A stretch of DNA of 64,000 nucleotides. Source: Pseudomonas sp. Gutcm_11s. Its GTDB lineage: Bacteria; Pseudomonadota; Gammaproteobacteria; Pseudomonadales; Pseudomonadaceae. Position numbers and translations under genes: made by a program. Location of the stretch: assembly GCF_028649395.1 (NCBI RefSeq), contig NZ_JAQSUW010000014.1:790315-854314 (forward strand). Direction: 5' to 3'. The notes below the pieces were generated by a model. That model did no database searches. It worked only from the letters and a program-made list of their open reading frames with translations, and was not told the origin of the DNA. Shown piece after piece: positions 54,571 to 63,374 of this stretch. Each line of letters begins with the position of its first letter. Positions within the stretch are counted from its first letter, which is position 1.

Positions 54571-56238
54571 TCAGGCTCCCCAGGTGTCGCGCAGGGTGAC
54601 GGTACGGTTGAACACCGGTTTGCCGGGCTGCGAGTCCTTCAGGTCGGCAACGAAGTAGCCTTCGCGCTCGAACTGGAAGCGTTCCTCGACGCCGGCATTG
54701 GCCAGCGACGGCTCGGCGCGGCAACCGGTGAGTACCACCAGCGAATCCGGGTTGATGTTGTCGAGGAAGCTGCCGCCCTCTTCGTCCTTCTCCGGGTTGG
54801 CGGAGCGGAACAGGCGGTCGTACAGGCGCACTTCGCACTCCACGCTCTCGGCGGCCGGCACCCAGTGGATCACGCCCTTGACCTTGCGGCCTTCGGGGTT
54901 CTTGCCCAGGGTGTTCTCGTCGTAAGAGCAGCGCAGCTCGACGATATTGCCGGCGGCGTCCTTGATCGCCTCGTCGGCGCGGATCACGTAGCTGCCGCGC
55001 AGGCGCACTTCGCCACCCGGGATCAGGCGTTTGAAGCCGTCCGGAGGGGTTTCTTCGAAGTCGCTGGCGTCGATGAAGATCTCGCGACTGAACGGCAGCA
55101 CGCGCACGCCCATGTCCTGCTTCGGATGGCGCGGCAGTTCGAGGTTCTCGACCTGGCCTTCCGGATAGTTGGTGATGACCACCTTGAGCGGCTTGAGCAC
55201 GCACATGGCGCGCGCGGCGTTGGCGTCCAGGTCCTCGCGGATGGCGAACTCCAGCATGCCGATATCGACCACGCCGCCGGCGCGGTTGACGCCGATCATG
55301 TCGCAGAAGGTGCGGATCGAGGCCGGGGTGTAGCCACGGCGGCGATAGCCGGACAGGGTCGACATGCGCGGGTCGTCCCAACCATTGACGTGTTTCTCGT
55401 CAACCAGCTGCTTGAGCTTGCGCTTGCTGGTGATGGTGTAGTTCAGGTTGAGGCGGGCGAACTCGTACTGGCGCGGCTGCGCCGGCACCGGCAGTTGCTC
55501 GAGGAACCACTCGTACAGCGGGCGGTGATCTTCGAACTCCAGGGTGCAGATGGAGTGGGTGATGCCCTCGATGGCGTCCGACTGACCGTGAGTGAAGTCG
55601 TAGCTCGGGTAGATGCACCACTTGTCGCCGGTCTGGTGGTGATGGGCGTGACGGATGCGGTAGAGGATCGGGTCGCGCAGGTTCATGTTGCGCGAGGTCA
55701 TGTCGATCTTGGCGCGCAGCGAGCGGGCGCCGTCCGGGAACTCGCCGGCCTTCATGCGGGCGAACAGGTCCAGGTTCTCTTCTACCGAGCGCTCGCGGAA
55801 CGGGCTGTCCTTGCCAGGGCTGGTCAGGGTGCCGCGGTACTCGCGCATTTCCTCGGCATTCAGGTCGCAGACGAAGGCCTTGCCGGCCTTGATCAGCTCG
55901 ACGGCCCAGGCGTGCAGCTGGTCGAAGTAGTCGGAGGCATAGCGCTCCTTTCCGGCCCACTGGAAGCCCAGCCACTCGACGTCGCTCTTGATCGCGTCGA
56001 TGTATTCCTGGTCTTCCTTGGCCGGGTTGGTGTCGTCGAAGCGCAGGTTGCACTCGCCACCGAATTCCTGAGCCAGGCCGAAGTTCAGGCATATCGACTT
56101 GGCATGGCCGATGTGCAGGTAGCCGTTGGGCTCCGGCGGGAAGCGGGTGATGATCTTGGCGTGCTTGCCGCTGTCCAGATCGGCCTGAACGACGGGGCGC
56201 AGGAAGTTGGCGGCTTTTTCGACGGTGGGCTTGCTCAT
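54571..56238 (-). CDS. glnS: Glutaminyl-tRNA synthetase
   Basis: A 555-residue product starting at the ATG at 56238 ([15 protein letters not shown]). The class I motifs are [15 protein letters not shown] (HIGH at 42-45) and the KMSKS variant [11 protein letters not shown]. The C-terminal anticodon-binding beta-barrel pair follows from about residue 340. It charges tRNA-Gln directly, as in other gammaproteobacteria. The longer frame to 56337 runs into the promoter region and is not used. It is divergent from ppiB. Confidence 0.97.
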   Translation of the reverse strand: MSKPTVEKAANFLRPVVQADLDSGKHAKIITRFPPEPNGYLHIGHAKSICLNFGLAQEFGGECNLRFDDTNPAKEDQEYIDAIKSDVEWLGFQWAGKERYASDYFDQLHAWAVELIKAGKAFVCDLNAEEMREYRGTLTSPGKDSPFRERSVEENLDLFARMKAGEFPDGARSLRAKIDMTSRNMNLRDPILYRIRHAHHHQTGDKWCIYPSYDFTHGQSDAIEGITHSICTLEFEDHRPLYEWFLEQLPVPAQPRQYEFARLNLNYTITSKRKLKQLVDEKHVNGWDDPRMSTLSGYRRRGYTPASIRTFCDMIGVNRAGGVVDIGMLEFAIREDLDANAARAMCVLKPLKVVITNYPEGQVENLELPRHPKQDMGVRVLPFSREIFIDASDFEETPPDGFKRLIPGGEVRLRGSYVIRADEAIKDAAGNIVELRCSYDENTLGKNPEGRKVKGVIHWVPAAESVECEVRLYDRLFRSANPEKDEEGGSFLDNINPDSLVVLTGCRAEPSLANAGVEERFQFEREGYFVADLKDSQPGKPVFNRTVTLRDTWGA

Positions 56239-56430
56239 GATGTCCTTAGCTTCGAGGTGCGCGGCTCGCGGCCCGTGGCGGTTTCGCCCCAGGGTAGGCC
56301 GGTCAAGACAAAGCCCGTATGATACCCAACCCGTCAACCCCCTGACAGCCGCAAAGCGACCGGGAGTGGCCTTTTAGCGCGAACGCGCTGCCGCCCTGCC
56401 CGCCTTGCCCGAATTCGAGAGCGCATCTCC

Positions 56431-56925
56431 ATGATCAAGCTGCACACCAACCACGGCGTCATCACCCTGGAACTGTTCGCCGACAAGGCCCCGGAAACCG
56501 CTGCCAACTTCGAGCAGTACGTGCGTGACGGCCACTACAACGGCACCGTGTTCCACCGCGTGATCAGCAACTTCATGGTCCAGGGCGGCGGTTTCGAGCC
56601 GGGCATGAAGCAGAAGTCCACCCGCGCCCCGATCAAGAACGAGGCCAACAATGGCGTCTCGAACAAGGTCGGCACCGTCGCCATGGCCCGCACCATGGAC
56701 CCGCACTCGGCCTCCGCGCAGTTCTTCATCAACGTCGCCGACAACACCTTCCTCGACCACAGCGCACCGACCATGCAGGGTTGGGGCTACGCCGTGTTCG
56801 GCCAGGTGACCGAAGGCATGGACGTGGTCGAGAAGATCAAGGGCGTGGCCACCACCATGAAGTCCGGCCACCAGGACGTACCGGTGGAAGACGTGATTAT
56901 CGAGAAGGCTGAAATCGTCGAGTGA
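56431..56925 (+). CDS. ppiB: Cytoplasmic cyclophilin PpiB
   Basis: A 164-residue cyclophilin without signal peptide. Active-site segments are [19 protein letters not shown] (Arg and Gln), [16 protein letters not shown] and [14 protein letters not shown]. It catalyses proline isomerisation. lpxH starts four bases after its stop codon, so they form an operon, as in other Pseudomonas. The 192-bp gap to glnS holds the divergent promoters; a GTATGATAC stretch at its centre could supply a -10 on either strand, but no good -35 was found. Confidence 0.95.
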   Translation: MIKLHTNHGVITLELFADKAPETAANFEQYVRDGHYNGTVFHRVISNFMVQGGGFEPGMKQKSTRAPIKNEANNGVSNKVGTVAMARTMDPHSASAQFFINVADNTFLDHSAPTMQGWGYAVFGQVTEGMDVVEKIKGVATTMKSGHQDVPVEDVIIEKAEIVE

Positions 56926-56929
56926 TTCG

Positions 56930-57649
56930 ATGATCCTGCTGATCTCCGATCTGCACCTGGAAGAGGAACGCCCGGACATTACCCGGGCGTTTCTGCATTT
57001 CCTGCAGACCCGCGCCCGCGGGGCCGAGGCGCTGTACATCCTCGGCGACTTCTTCGAGGCCTGGATCGGCGACGACGGCATGTCGCCCTTCCAGCACAGC
57101 ATCGCCCGCGCCCTGCGCGAGTTGAGCGATGCCGGTACGCGCATCTTCCTGATGCACGGCAACCGCGACTTCCTGATCGGTCGCGCCTTCTGCCGCGAGG
57201 CCGGTTGCACCCTGCTGAAAGAGCCGAGCCTGGTGCGCTTCAACGATGAGCTGGTGCTGCTGATGCACGGCGATAGCCTGTGCACCCTGGATGTCGGCTA
57301 CATGAAGCTGCGCCGCCTGCTGCGCAACCCGCTCAGCCTGTTCATCCTGCGCAACCTGCCGCTGACTACCCGGCACAAGCTGGCGCGCAAGCTGCGCAGC
57401 GAGAGCCGCGCGCAGACCAGCATGAAGGCCCGCGAGATCATCGACGTGACCCCGGACGAAGTGCCGCGCGTCATGGCCGAACACGGCGTGCGCACCCTGA
57501 TCCACGGCCACACCCATCGCCCCGCCGTACATGAGCTCGAAGTGAACGGCCAGCCGGCCCGGCGCATCGTCCTCGGCGACTGGGACAAGCAGGGTTGGGC
57601 CCTGCAGGTGGACGAACAGGGCCTGCACCAGGCGTCCTTCCCGCTCTAG
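56930..57649 (+). CDS. lpxH: UDP-2,3-diacylglucosamine diphosphatase LpxH
   Basis: A 239-residue calcineurin-like phosphoesterase with all metal motifs: [38 protein letters not shown] and [10 protein letters not shown]. It cleaves UDP-2,3-diacylglucosamine to lipid X and UMP in lipid A synthesis at the inner membrane. The gene is essential in most gammaproteobacteria. It is four bases downstream of ppiB. Confidence 0.96.
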   Translation: MILLISDLHLEEERPDITRAFLHFLQTRARGAEALYILGDFFEAWIGDDGMSPFQHSIARALRELSDAGTRIFLMHGNRDFLIGRAFCREAGCTLLKEPSLVRFNDELVLLMHGDSLCTLDVGYMKLRRLLRNPLSLFILRNLPLTTRHKLARKLRSESRAQTSMKAREIIDVTPDEVPRVMAEHGVRTLIHGHTHRPAVHELEVNGQPARRIVLGDWDKQGWALQVDEQGLHQASFPL

Positions 57650-57701
57650 CTCGCGCCTCGCCTGCTAAGCTGCCCCGTAAAGCCATTGCTTGGGGGAAGC
57701 G

Positions 57702-58730
57702 ATGACACGCCTGCTATTGGCCTTCCTGGCCCTGTTCCTGCCCATGCTCGCCAGCGGCGAGCCACTCAAGCTGCCCGCCGCCGACCAGCTGCGCGAGGAG
57801 CTGAAGACGCTCAAGCCGGGCCAATACCTGTGGTACCCGGAAGTCTCGCCGCAGGGCCCGATCACCCTGGTGGTCAGCCTCACCGAGCAGCGTGCCTACG
57901 TCTATCGCAACGGCCTCGTCATCGGCGTGACCACGGTCAGCACCGGGCGTCCCGGCAAGGACACCCCCACCGGCGTATTCACCATCCTGCAGAAGAGCGT
58001 CAGCCACCGCTCAACCCTCTACAACAGCGCGCCGATGCCCTACATGCAGCGCCTGACCTGGGACGGCGTCGCCCTGCATGCCGGCAGCCTGCCCGGCTAC
58101 CCCAGCTCCCACGGCTGCGTGCACCTGCCAATGGAGTTCGCCAAGAAACTCTACGAGATCACCGGCTACAGCAGCACCACGGTGATCATCACCGACAGCC
58201 ACAGCGCACCCAGCGAGGTGAACCATCCGGGCCTGCTGGCGCCGCTGGTGGCGGACGGCAAGCCGGCGGGCGAGCCGCAGGTGGCCAGCAGCGCCTACCT
58301 CGATGATCCCGGCAGCGAGAAAGGCCCGCTGTCGATCCTGATCAGCCGCGCCGACCTGCGCGTCTATGTGTTCCGTGGCGGCGAGATGATTGGTTCGGCC
58401 GCAGTGCTGGCCAGTGGCACCGAACTGCCGCATGGCATGGCGGTGTTCTCCCTGCTGCAGAAGCCGCCGCCCAGCGAGTTCGACCCGGCGCCGCCGCTGC
58501 GCTGGTCCGCCGTAGCCCTGAGCGACCCGCAGGCGGGCGGCACTCCAGCCGAGCAACTCGGTCACGTCAGCGTCGACAAGGACTTCCTGCGCCAGCTGCA
58601 CGACGCGATGGATATCGGCACCACCCTGGTGATCACCGACCTCAGCGCCAGCCGCGAGACCCGCAGCGACGGGCAGATGACGATCATCAACAGCGAACCT
58701 GCGGAAACTGCACCGCCGGTCAAAAAATGA
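57702..58730 (+). CDS. L,D-transpeptidase-type YkuD protein with a second, inactive YkuD-like domain
   Basis: A 342-residue exported protein starting at the ATG at 57702 (GGGGGAAG upstream), with a signal peptide of about 18 residues. The first YkuD domain (about 53-165) has His126 in HAGSLPGY and SHGCVHLP with His137 and Cys139, the catalytic set. A second domain (about 208-313) aligns with the first: GTELPHGMAVFSLLQK against RPGKDTPTGVFTILQK, and LVITD against VIITD, but it has SDP and GHVSVD in place of the catalytic HAG and SHGC. It probably forms 3-3 or lipoprotein crosslinks in peptidoglycan. It is 52 bp after lpxH. Confidence 0.85.
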   Translation: MTRLLLAFLALFLPMLASGEPLKLPAADQLREELKTLKPGQYLWYPEVSPQGPITLVVSLTEQRAYVYRNGLVIGVTTVSTGRPGKDTPTGVFTILQKSVSHRSTLYNSAPMPYMQRLTWDGVALHAGSLPGYPSSHGCVHLPMEFAKKLYEITGYSSTTVIITDSHSAPSEVNHPGLLAPLVADGKPAGEPQVASSAYLDDPGSEKGPLSILISRADLRVYVFRGGEMIGSAAVLASGTELPHGMAVFSLLQKPPPSEFDPAPPLRWSAVALSDPQAGGTPAEQLGHVSVDKDFLRQLHDAMDIGTTLVITDLSASRETRSDGQMTIINSEPAETAPPVKK

Positions 58731-58803
58731 TCGGCAGCTGGACAAATATCGAGCAGAATGCGCCCGCATTCATAGCCCCACGCTCCGTGCAGGTATTCCT
58801 TCG

Positions 58804-59490
58804 ATGCTGAATCGACTGGCTGCAGTCTTCGCCGCCCTGTTGTTCACCGGCCTGGCCCAGGCCGCCGCCCTCCCCGACGTGAAGGAACTGCAGCGCCTGG
58901 CGCCGCAGGCCAACCCCGTCGCGCTGCAACTGGCGCTGACCGCCTACCAGTGCGCCAGCCAGGGCCAGGTCACCCAGCTGCTGACGGTGATCGACTACTC
59001 CCGCCCGTCCCGCCAGAAACGCCTGTGGGTGTTCGATCTGGCCGCACGCAAGCTGCTGTTCGAAGAGTGGGTGACCCACGGCAAGAACAGCGGCGCCGAC
59101 GTGCCGACCAGTTTCTCCAACCGCCCCAACAGCTACCAGTCGTCCCTCGGCCTGTTCCAGACCGGCCAGACCTACAGCGGCAAGCACGGCCGCTCCCTGC
59201 GCCTGCGCGGCCTGGAAGCCGGCTTCAACGACAACAGCGAATCCCGCGCTATCGTCATGCACTCGGCCGCCTACGCCGACCCGGGCGTGGTGCCCGGCCT
59301 CGGTCGCCTCGGTCGCAGCCAGGGCTGCCCGGCCGTGCGCCCAGCCATTGCCGGCCAGCTGATCGACGCCCTGCAGCGCGGCAGCTACCTGTTCGCCTAC
59401 TACCCGCAGGCAGAATGGCTGGAGAAATCCGCCTACCTCAACGCCGCCAGCTGCCCGTTGGTCGAACAGACCATCGCCCGTCAGGACTGA
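58804..59490 (+). CDS. Murein L,D-transpeptidase catalytic domain protein (YkuD_2 type)
   Basis: A 228-residue protein with a signal peptide (MLNRLAAVFAALLFTGLAQA). The catalytic region is RAIVMHSAAYADPG, then GRLGRSQGCPAVRP, where the Cys follows SQG as in the YkuD_2 family (formerly of unknown function). The YkuD family cross-links or anchors peptidoglycan. It is 73 bp after another YkuD gene of a different subfamily and overlaps the convergent HD-GYP gene by 10 bases at the 3' ends. Confidence 0.85.
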   Translation: MLNRLAAVFAALLFTGLAQAAALPDVKELQRLAPQANPVALQLALTAYQCASQGQVTQLLTVIDYSRPSRQKRLWVFDLAARKLLFEEWVTHGKNSGADVPTSFSNRPNSYQSSLGLFQTGQTYSGKHGRSLRLRGLEAGFNDNSESRAIVMHSAAYADPGVVPGLGRLGRSQGCPAVRPAIAGQLIDALQRGSYLFAYYPQAEWLEKSAYLNAASCPLVEQTIARQD

Positions 59491-62354
59491 GCCTCCAGCG
59501 CGACCTGCCCCAGCCAGTAGTCGACGTCCACTTCGTCGATCTGCTCCGGGCGCAGGAAGCGCTCGCCATACTCGCGATAGACCCCGCTACTGAGAAACAG
59601 GCGGAACAACTGGGCGTCGATATGCTGGTCGCGGGCCATGAAGGCGAGAATCTTCACCGACTCGGACAGCGTCTTCGGCGCCTTGTAGGGCCGGTCGGCG
59701 GCGGTCAGCGCCTCGAAGATGTCGGCGATCGCCATCACCCGTTCGGCGACGCTCATCTGCTCGCGCATCAGGCGGCGCGGGTAGCCGGTGCCATCCATCT
59801 TCTCGTGGTGGCTGCCGGCGATGGTCGGCACGCGCCTTAGCTGACGCGGGAACGGCAAGGTGCCGAGCATGATGATGGTTTGCACGATGTGCTCGTTGAT
59901 CTTGAAGCGCTCCTCCTCGTTCAACGTGCCGCGGCGGATCGCCAGGTTGTACAGCTCGCCATAGTTGTAGGCATTGGCCGGCAGGCGCATGTCGAAGCCC
60001 CAGACGTTGCGCGGGTCGTCCTTGGCCACCGGCGGCTTGCGCTCGCCCCAGGCCACCAGGTGCTCGGGGCGGTCGGCCAGCAGCGGCTCGGCCACCGGCA
60101 GCTGCGCCCGTGGCACGCCGGCCAGGCGCACCGACTCGTCATGGGAAATGCCCAGGCGGTCGTCGAAGTGGCGCAGCCAGCGGCGCTGGCCGATGTGGCG
60201 CAGGCGCTCGACATCCTCGTCCTTCATGAACTCGCCGCCGATATTGGCCTGGGCGACGAAGGCGAATTCCTCCTGCAACTCGGCCTGGCGCCGCTCCAGG
60301 GTCAGCTGCAGGGCCTCCTGGTCACCGCCGCCGGCCAGGCCCTGCCAGTAGTCGACCTCGGCATCGCGCCAGAGCACCTCGAAGCGCATGCGCACCTCGT
60401 GGATGCGGTTGTACAGGGTCTCCAGCTTGGTCGCCTTGTCCACCACGTATTCCGGGCTGGTGACCTTGCCGCAGTCGTGCAGCCAGGCGGCGATGCGGAA
60501 CTCGTAGAGCTCGGCCTCGCTCATGTCGAACTCGGCGTAGGGCCCGTCCTCGGCCTGCACCACCCGGTCGAGGAGCATCTGCGCCAGCTGCGGCACCCGC
60601 TCGCAGTGCCCGCCGGTATAGGGGCTCTTGGCGTCGATGGCATCGGCCAGCAGCTTGATGATGGCGTCCAGCAGGCGCTTCTGCGCCTCGATCAGCTGGC
60701 GCGTCTCGATGGCCACGGCAGCCGCACCGGACAGCTCCTCGACGAAGCGGCGGAACGGCTCGCGCACCTCGTCGCGCTCGTGCTCGCTCTCCAGCTGCAG
60801 CACCAGGATGCCGAGCAGCTCGTGGCTGCGATCGTTGAGTTCCACGGCCAGGCAATGTCCCCGCAGGTCCAGGGCCTGGGCCACCGCTGCCGCCAGGCCC
60901 TGCTGGCTGCGCGCAGCCAGCCCGAGTTCCTCGGGATAGCCGCTGCCGCGGCAATCGGCGGCCAGGCGCAGCACGCCGCTATCGTCATCGTGCAGGTAGA
61001 CCGCACCGCCACTCACTCCGGCGGCCTCCACCAGGTGCTTGAGCACGCCGCCGAGCATGCTCTCCAGCTGGGTCTCGCGGCTGAGCGTGAGGGTGATCGA
61101 CTGGAAGTTGCGGATGGTTCCAGCCATGCGCCGCAGCACCCGGCTCAGCTCACCCACCTCGGACACCCGCGACTCCACGCCCACCTCGCGACTGAAGTCG
61201 AATCCGGCCAGGGCGCGCACCTGCTCCGCCAGGGTCCGCAGCGGCCGGCCGATGCGCTGGCCAAGCAACCAGCCGACCAGCAGCAACAGGGCGATCAGCC
61301 CCGCCGCCCACAGCAACTGCTCGAATAGCACCTCGCGCGCGCCGGCCAGCAGCTCGTCGGCGGGCACGGCGATCAGCACCTGCATGTCCTGGTCGGCGAA
61401 GGTCGACAGCGGCACGCGCATGCCGTACCAGGTCTTGCCATTGATCTGATACGGCTGCGGCATGGTGCCCCGCGGCGGCTCGGCGAACATCCGCTCCAGG
61501 CTGGGAATCCCAAGCTCGGTGATGCGCGACAGGCGCAGGCCGTCGCCCTCGTGCACGATCACCCGGCGCAGGTCCGGGTAGGCCACCACGCTCCCATCGC
61601 CATCGACCACGGCGATCTCGGTGCCGGCGGTCATGCGCAAGTCCTGGGTCTCGCTGGCCAGGTCGTTGACCGAGGCATCCATGCCGATCACCGCGGCGCC
61701 GTCGATGCTGCGCTGCGCCAGGGTCAGGCCGACCTCGCGGGTGGTGAAGAACACATAGGGGTGAGTCAGCGCGGTAGTGGCCTTGGCCGAAGCCTCGACA
61801 AACCAGGGCCGCTCGCGCGGATCGAAGCGGTAGTCCGCCTTGACCTCGGCCTTGAGCAGGCTCAGTTCGCGGTCATAGAAGCGCCACTCGCCGAGCATGC
61901 TGCCGCCCTCGCCCTGGCTGACGCTCTGCACCAGGAAGGCAGTTTCCGACGGCGCGGCGAAACGCTGGCGCAGCTCGGGATCGCGCAGGCGGCGCACCAG
62001 CAGGAACTCGCCGTTGGGGTAGCCGACATAGGCCGCGCTGAGCATCTTGTTGGCGGCCAGGCTCTCGACCAGCTGCGGCAGGCTGTCCAGCCGCTGCGGC
62101 AGGTTGTCGGCCTGCGCCACCGGGTCATAGGCGAGCAGGCGGATGCTGCTCTGCGCCGGGTCGATCAAGCGCCGGGCGCGCTCGTTGATGGTCTTGCCGA
62201 ACTGCTGGGCGGCATCGCCGGCGGCCGCCACCAGGGCCCGCTCGATGCCGTGGTAGCCCTGCCAGGCCAGGGCGCCGCCGAGCAGCAGCATGCTCAGCAT
62301 GATGGCCAGCGCCACCAGCAGCTGCAGGGAGATTCCGCGCGGTGCACTGCTCAT
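59481..62354 (-). CDS. Cache-HAMP-GAF-HD-GYP receptor, putative c-di-GMP phosphodiesterase
   Basis: A 957-residue membrane protein. Helix one is at about residues 10-30, a periplasmic Cache-type sensor fills about 35-330, helix two lies near 345 (AAGLIALLLLVGWLLG), then HAMP (about 365-420), GAF (about 430-570) and HD-GYP. The catalytic motifs are HDCGK (626-630) and HHEKMDGTGYP (from 849). The spacing between them is about 223 residues, against about 55 in ordinary HD-GYP domains: roughly 165 residues are inserted before GTLNEEER. It should hydrolyse c-di-GMP. The start codon overlaps the stop of the binding-protein gene (ATGA). Confidence 0.87.
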   Translation of the reverse strand: MSSAPRGISLQLLVALAIMLSMLLLGGALAWQGYHGIERALVAAAGDAAQQFGKTINERARRLIDPAQSSIRLLAYDPVAQADNLPQRLDSLPQLVESLAANKMLSAAYVGYPNGEFLLVRRLRDPELRQRFAAPSETAFLVQSVSQGEGGSMLGEWRFYDRELSLLKAEVKADYRFDPRERPWFVEASAKATTALTHPYVFFTTREVGLTLAQRSIDGAAVIGMDASVNDLASETQDLRMTAGTEIAVVDGDGSVVAYPDLRRVIVHEGDGLRLSRITELGIPSLERMFAEPPRGTMPQPYQINGKTWYGMRVPLSTFADQDMQVLIAVPADELLAGAREVLFEQLLWAAGLIALLLLVGWLLGQRIGRPLRTLAEQVRALAGFDFSREVGVESRVSEVGELSRVLRRMAGTIRNFQSITLTLSRETQLESMLGGVLKHLVEAAGVSGGAVYLHDDDSGVLRLAADCRGSGYPEELGLAARSQQGLAAAVAQALDLRGHCLAVELNDRSHELLGILVLQLESEHERDEVREPFRRFVEELSGAAAVAIETRQLIEAQKRLLDAIIKLLADAIDAKSPYTGGHCERVPQLAQMLLDRVVQAEDGPYAEFDMSEAELYEFRIAAWLHDCGKVTSPEYVVDKATKLETLYNRIHEVRMRFEVLWRDAEVDYWQGLAGGGDQEALQLTLERRQAELQEEFAFVAQANIGGEFMKDEDVERLRHIGQRRWLRHFDDRLGISHDESVRLAGVPRAQLPVAEPLLADRPEHLVAWGERKPPVAKDDPRNVWGFDMRLPANAYNYGELYNLAIRRGTLNEEERFKINEHIVQTIIMLGTLPFPRQLRRVPTIAGSHHEKMDGTGYPRRLMREQMSVAERVMAIADIFEALTAADRPYKAPKTLSESVKILAFMARDQHIDAQLFRLFLSSGVYREYGERFLRPEQIDEVDVDYWLGQVALEAQS

Positions 62355-63202
62355 GGCTGCTGCTCCCTTCTGGCCAGCTCGTAGCGATAGCCGCTACTCA
62401 GTAATTCTTCGGCCAGGTGCGGCGGCGCATGGCCGCGCAGGATGGCGGCGAGGCGACCGTCCAGACGCATGCTCTCGATCAGCCGCAGCCACTCGGCAGC
62501 CTGGGCCGGGCTGAAGCGGTTGCGCGCCAGCACCATGCCGGTAGGGATGGAGGGCCCCGGCACCACATCTATTACCCGGTACTTCAGCTGCTCCTCGGCC
62601 GGCAGCGTGCCGCTGAGATTGAGATCGTGGCCGATCAGCGCCTGCACCTCGCCGCTCTGCAGGGCGGCGAAACGCGCCTGGTCGTCCGGATACTCCTGCA
62701 CCCGGCCCGCCGCGCGCAGCAGGCGCACGCCGCTGTCCAGGTAGGAGCCGTGGCGATAGCTGGCCACCACGCCCAGGCGGGCGCCAGGCAGGCGCTGGAA
62801 GTCGGCGAAGGTGGTGATGCCCGGCGCCAGCGCCACCGGCACTATCAGCTTGTTGCGCTGGTACATGTAGGGCAGGAAGAAAGCGAAACGCCGCCGCTCG
62901 ATGGTCGGAATGCCGCTGGTGGCCATGTCCAGGCCGCCGTTCTGCAGGCGTAGCCAGATCTCGCTACGCGGCAGCAGGCCGATCTCGAAGCGGCAACCGC
63001 TGCGGCGCTGCAGCTCGGCCACCATGTCCGGGTCGATGCCCTGGCCATCCCGGTAGAACACCCGGTTCTCGTACAGCGCCAGGCGGATCGGCTGTTCGCA
63101 GCCATAGCGCTGAGCCGCCTCACCGGCGTAGACCGGGAGCACCAGGGTGGCCAACAGACAACCTACGAACCAACCAGCATGGCGAGTCAGCACACTGCCC
63201 AT
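62351..63202 (-). CDS. Family 3 periplasmic binding protein coupled to the HD-GYP receptor
   Basis: A 283-residue exported protein starting at the ATG at 63202 (GGAG eight bases upstream), with a signal peptide (about 1-26, ending VYAGEA). The fold is that of amino-acid-type binding proteins: YGCEQPIRLALYENRVFYRDGQGIDPDMVAEL, SEIWLRLQNGGLDMATSGIPTIERR and GARLGVVASYRHGSYLD. No permease or ATPase gene is near, and its stop codon overlaps the start of the HD-GYP receptor gene. It therefore probably senses a ligand and passes the signal to the Cache domain; this is inference from gene order. Confidence 0.8.
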   Translation of the reverse strand: MGSVLTRHAGWFVGCLLATLVLPVYAGEAAQRYGCEQPIRLALYENRVFYRDGQGIDPDMVAELQRRSGCRFEIGLLPRSEIWLRLQNGGLDMATSGIPTIERRRFAFFLPYMYQRNKLIVPVALAPGITTFADFQRLPGARLGVVASYRHGSYLDSGVRLLRAAGRVQEYPDDQARFAALQSGEVQALIGHDLNLSGTLPAEEQLKYRVIDVVPGPSIPTGMVLARNRFSPAQAAEWLRLIESMRLDGRLAAILRGHAPPHLAEELLSSGYRYELARREQQP

Positions 63203-63374
63203 CCCAGGTACTCCATGTGCGGCGGTTTCCACAGTGTAATAGCCGCCGGCGAATGCGCTTCGCCGCCTGCCGACCGGCGCCTGCGAGGCGCGCCACATAC
63301 CGGCACAATGCCACTTGACGCTCCGCTGGCGGCTGCGCAGCATGCGGGACCTTTTTTGCAGTCAAGGACAGATC

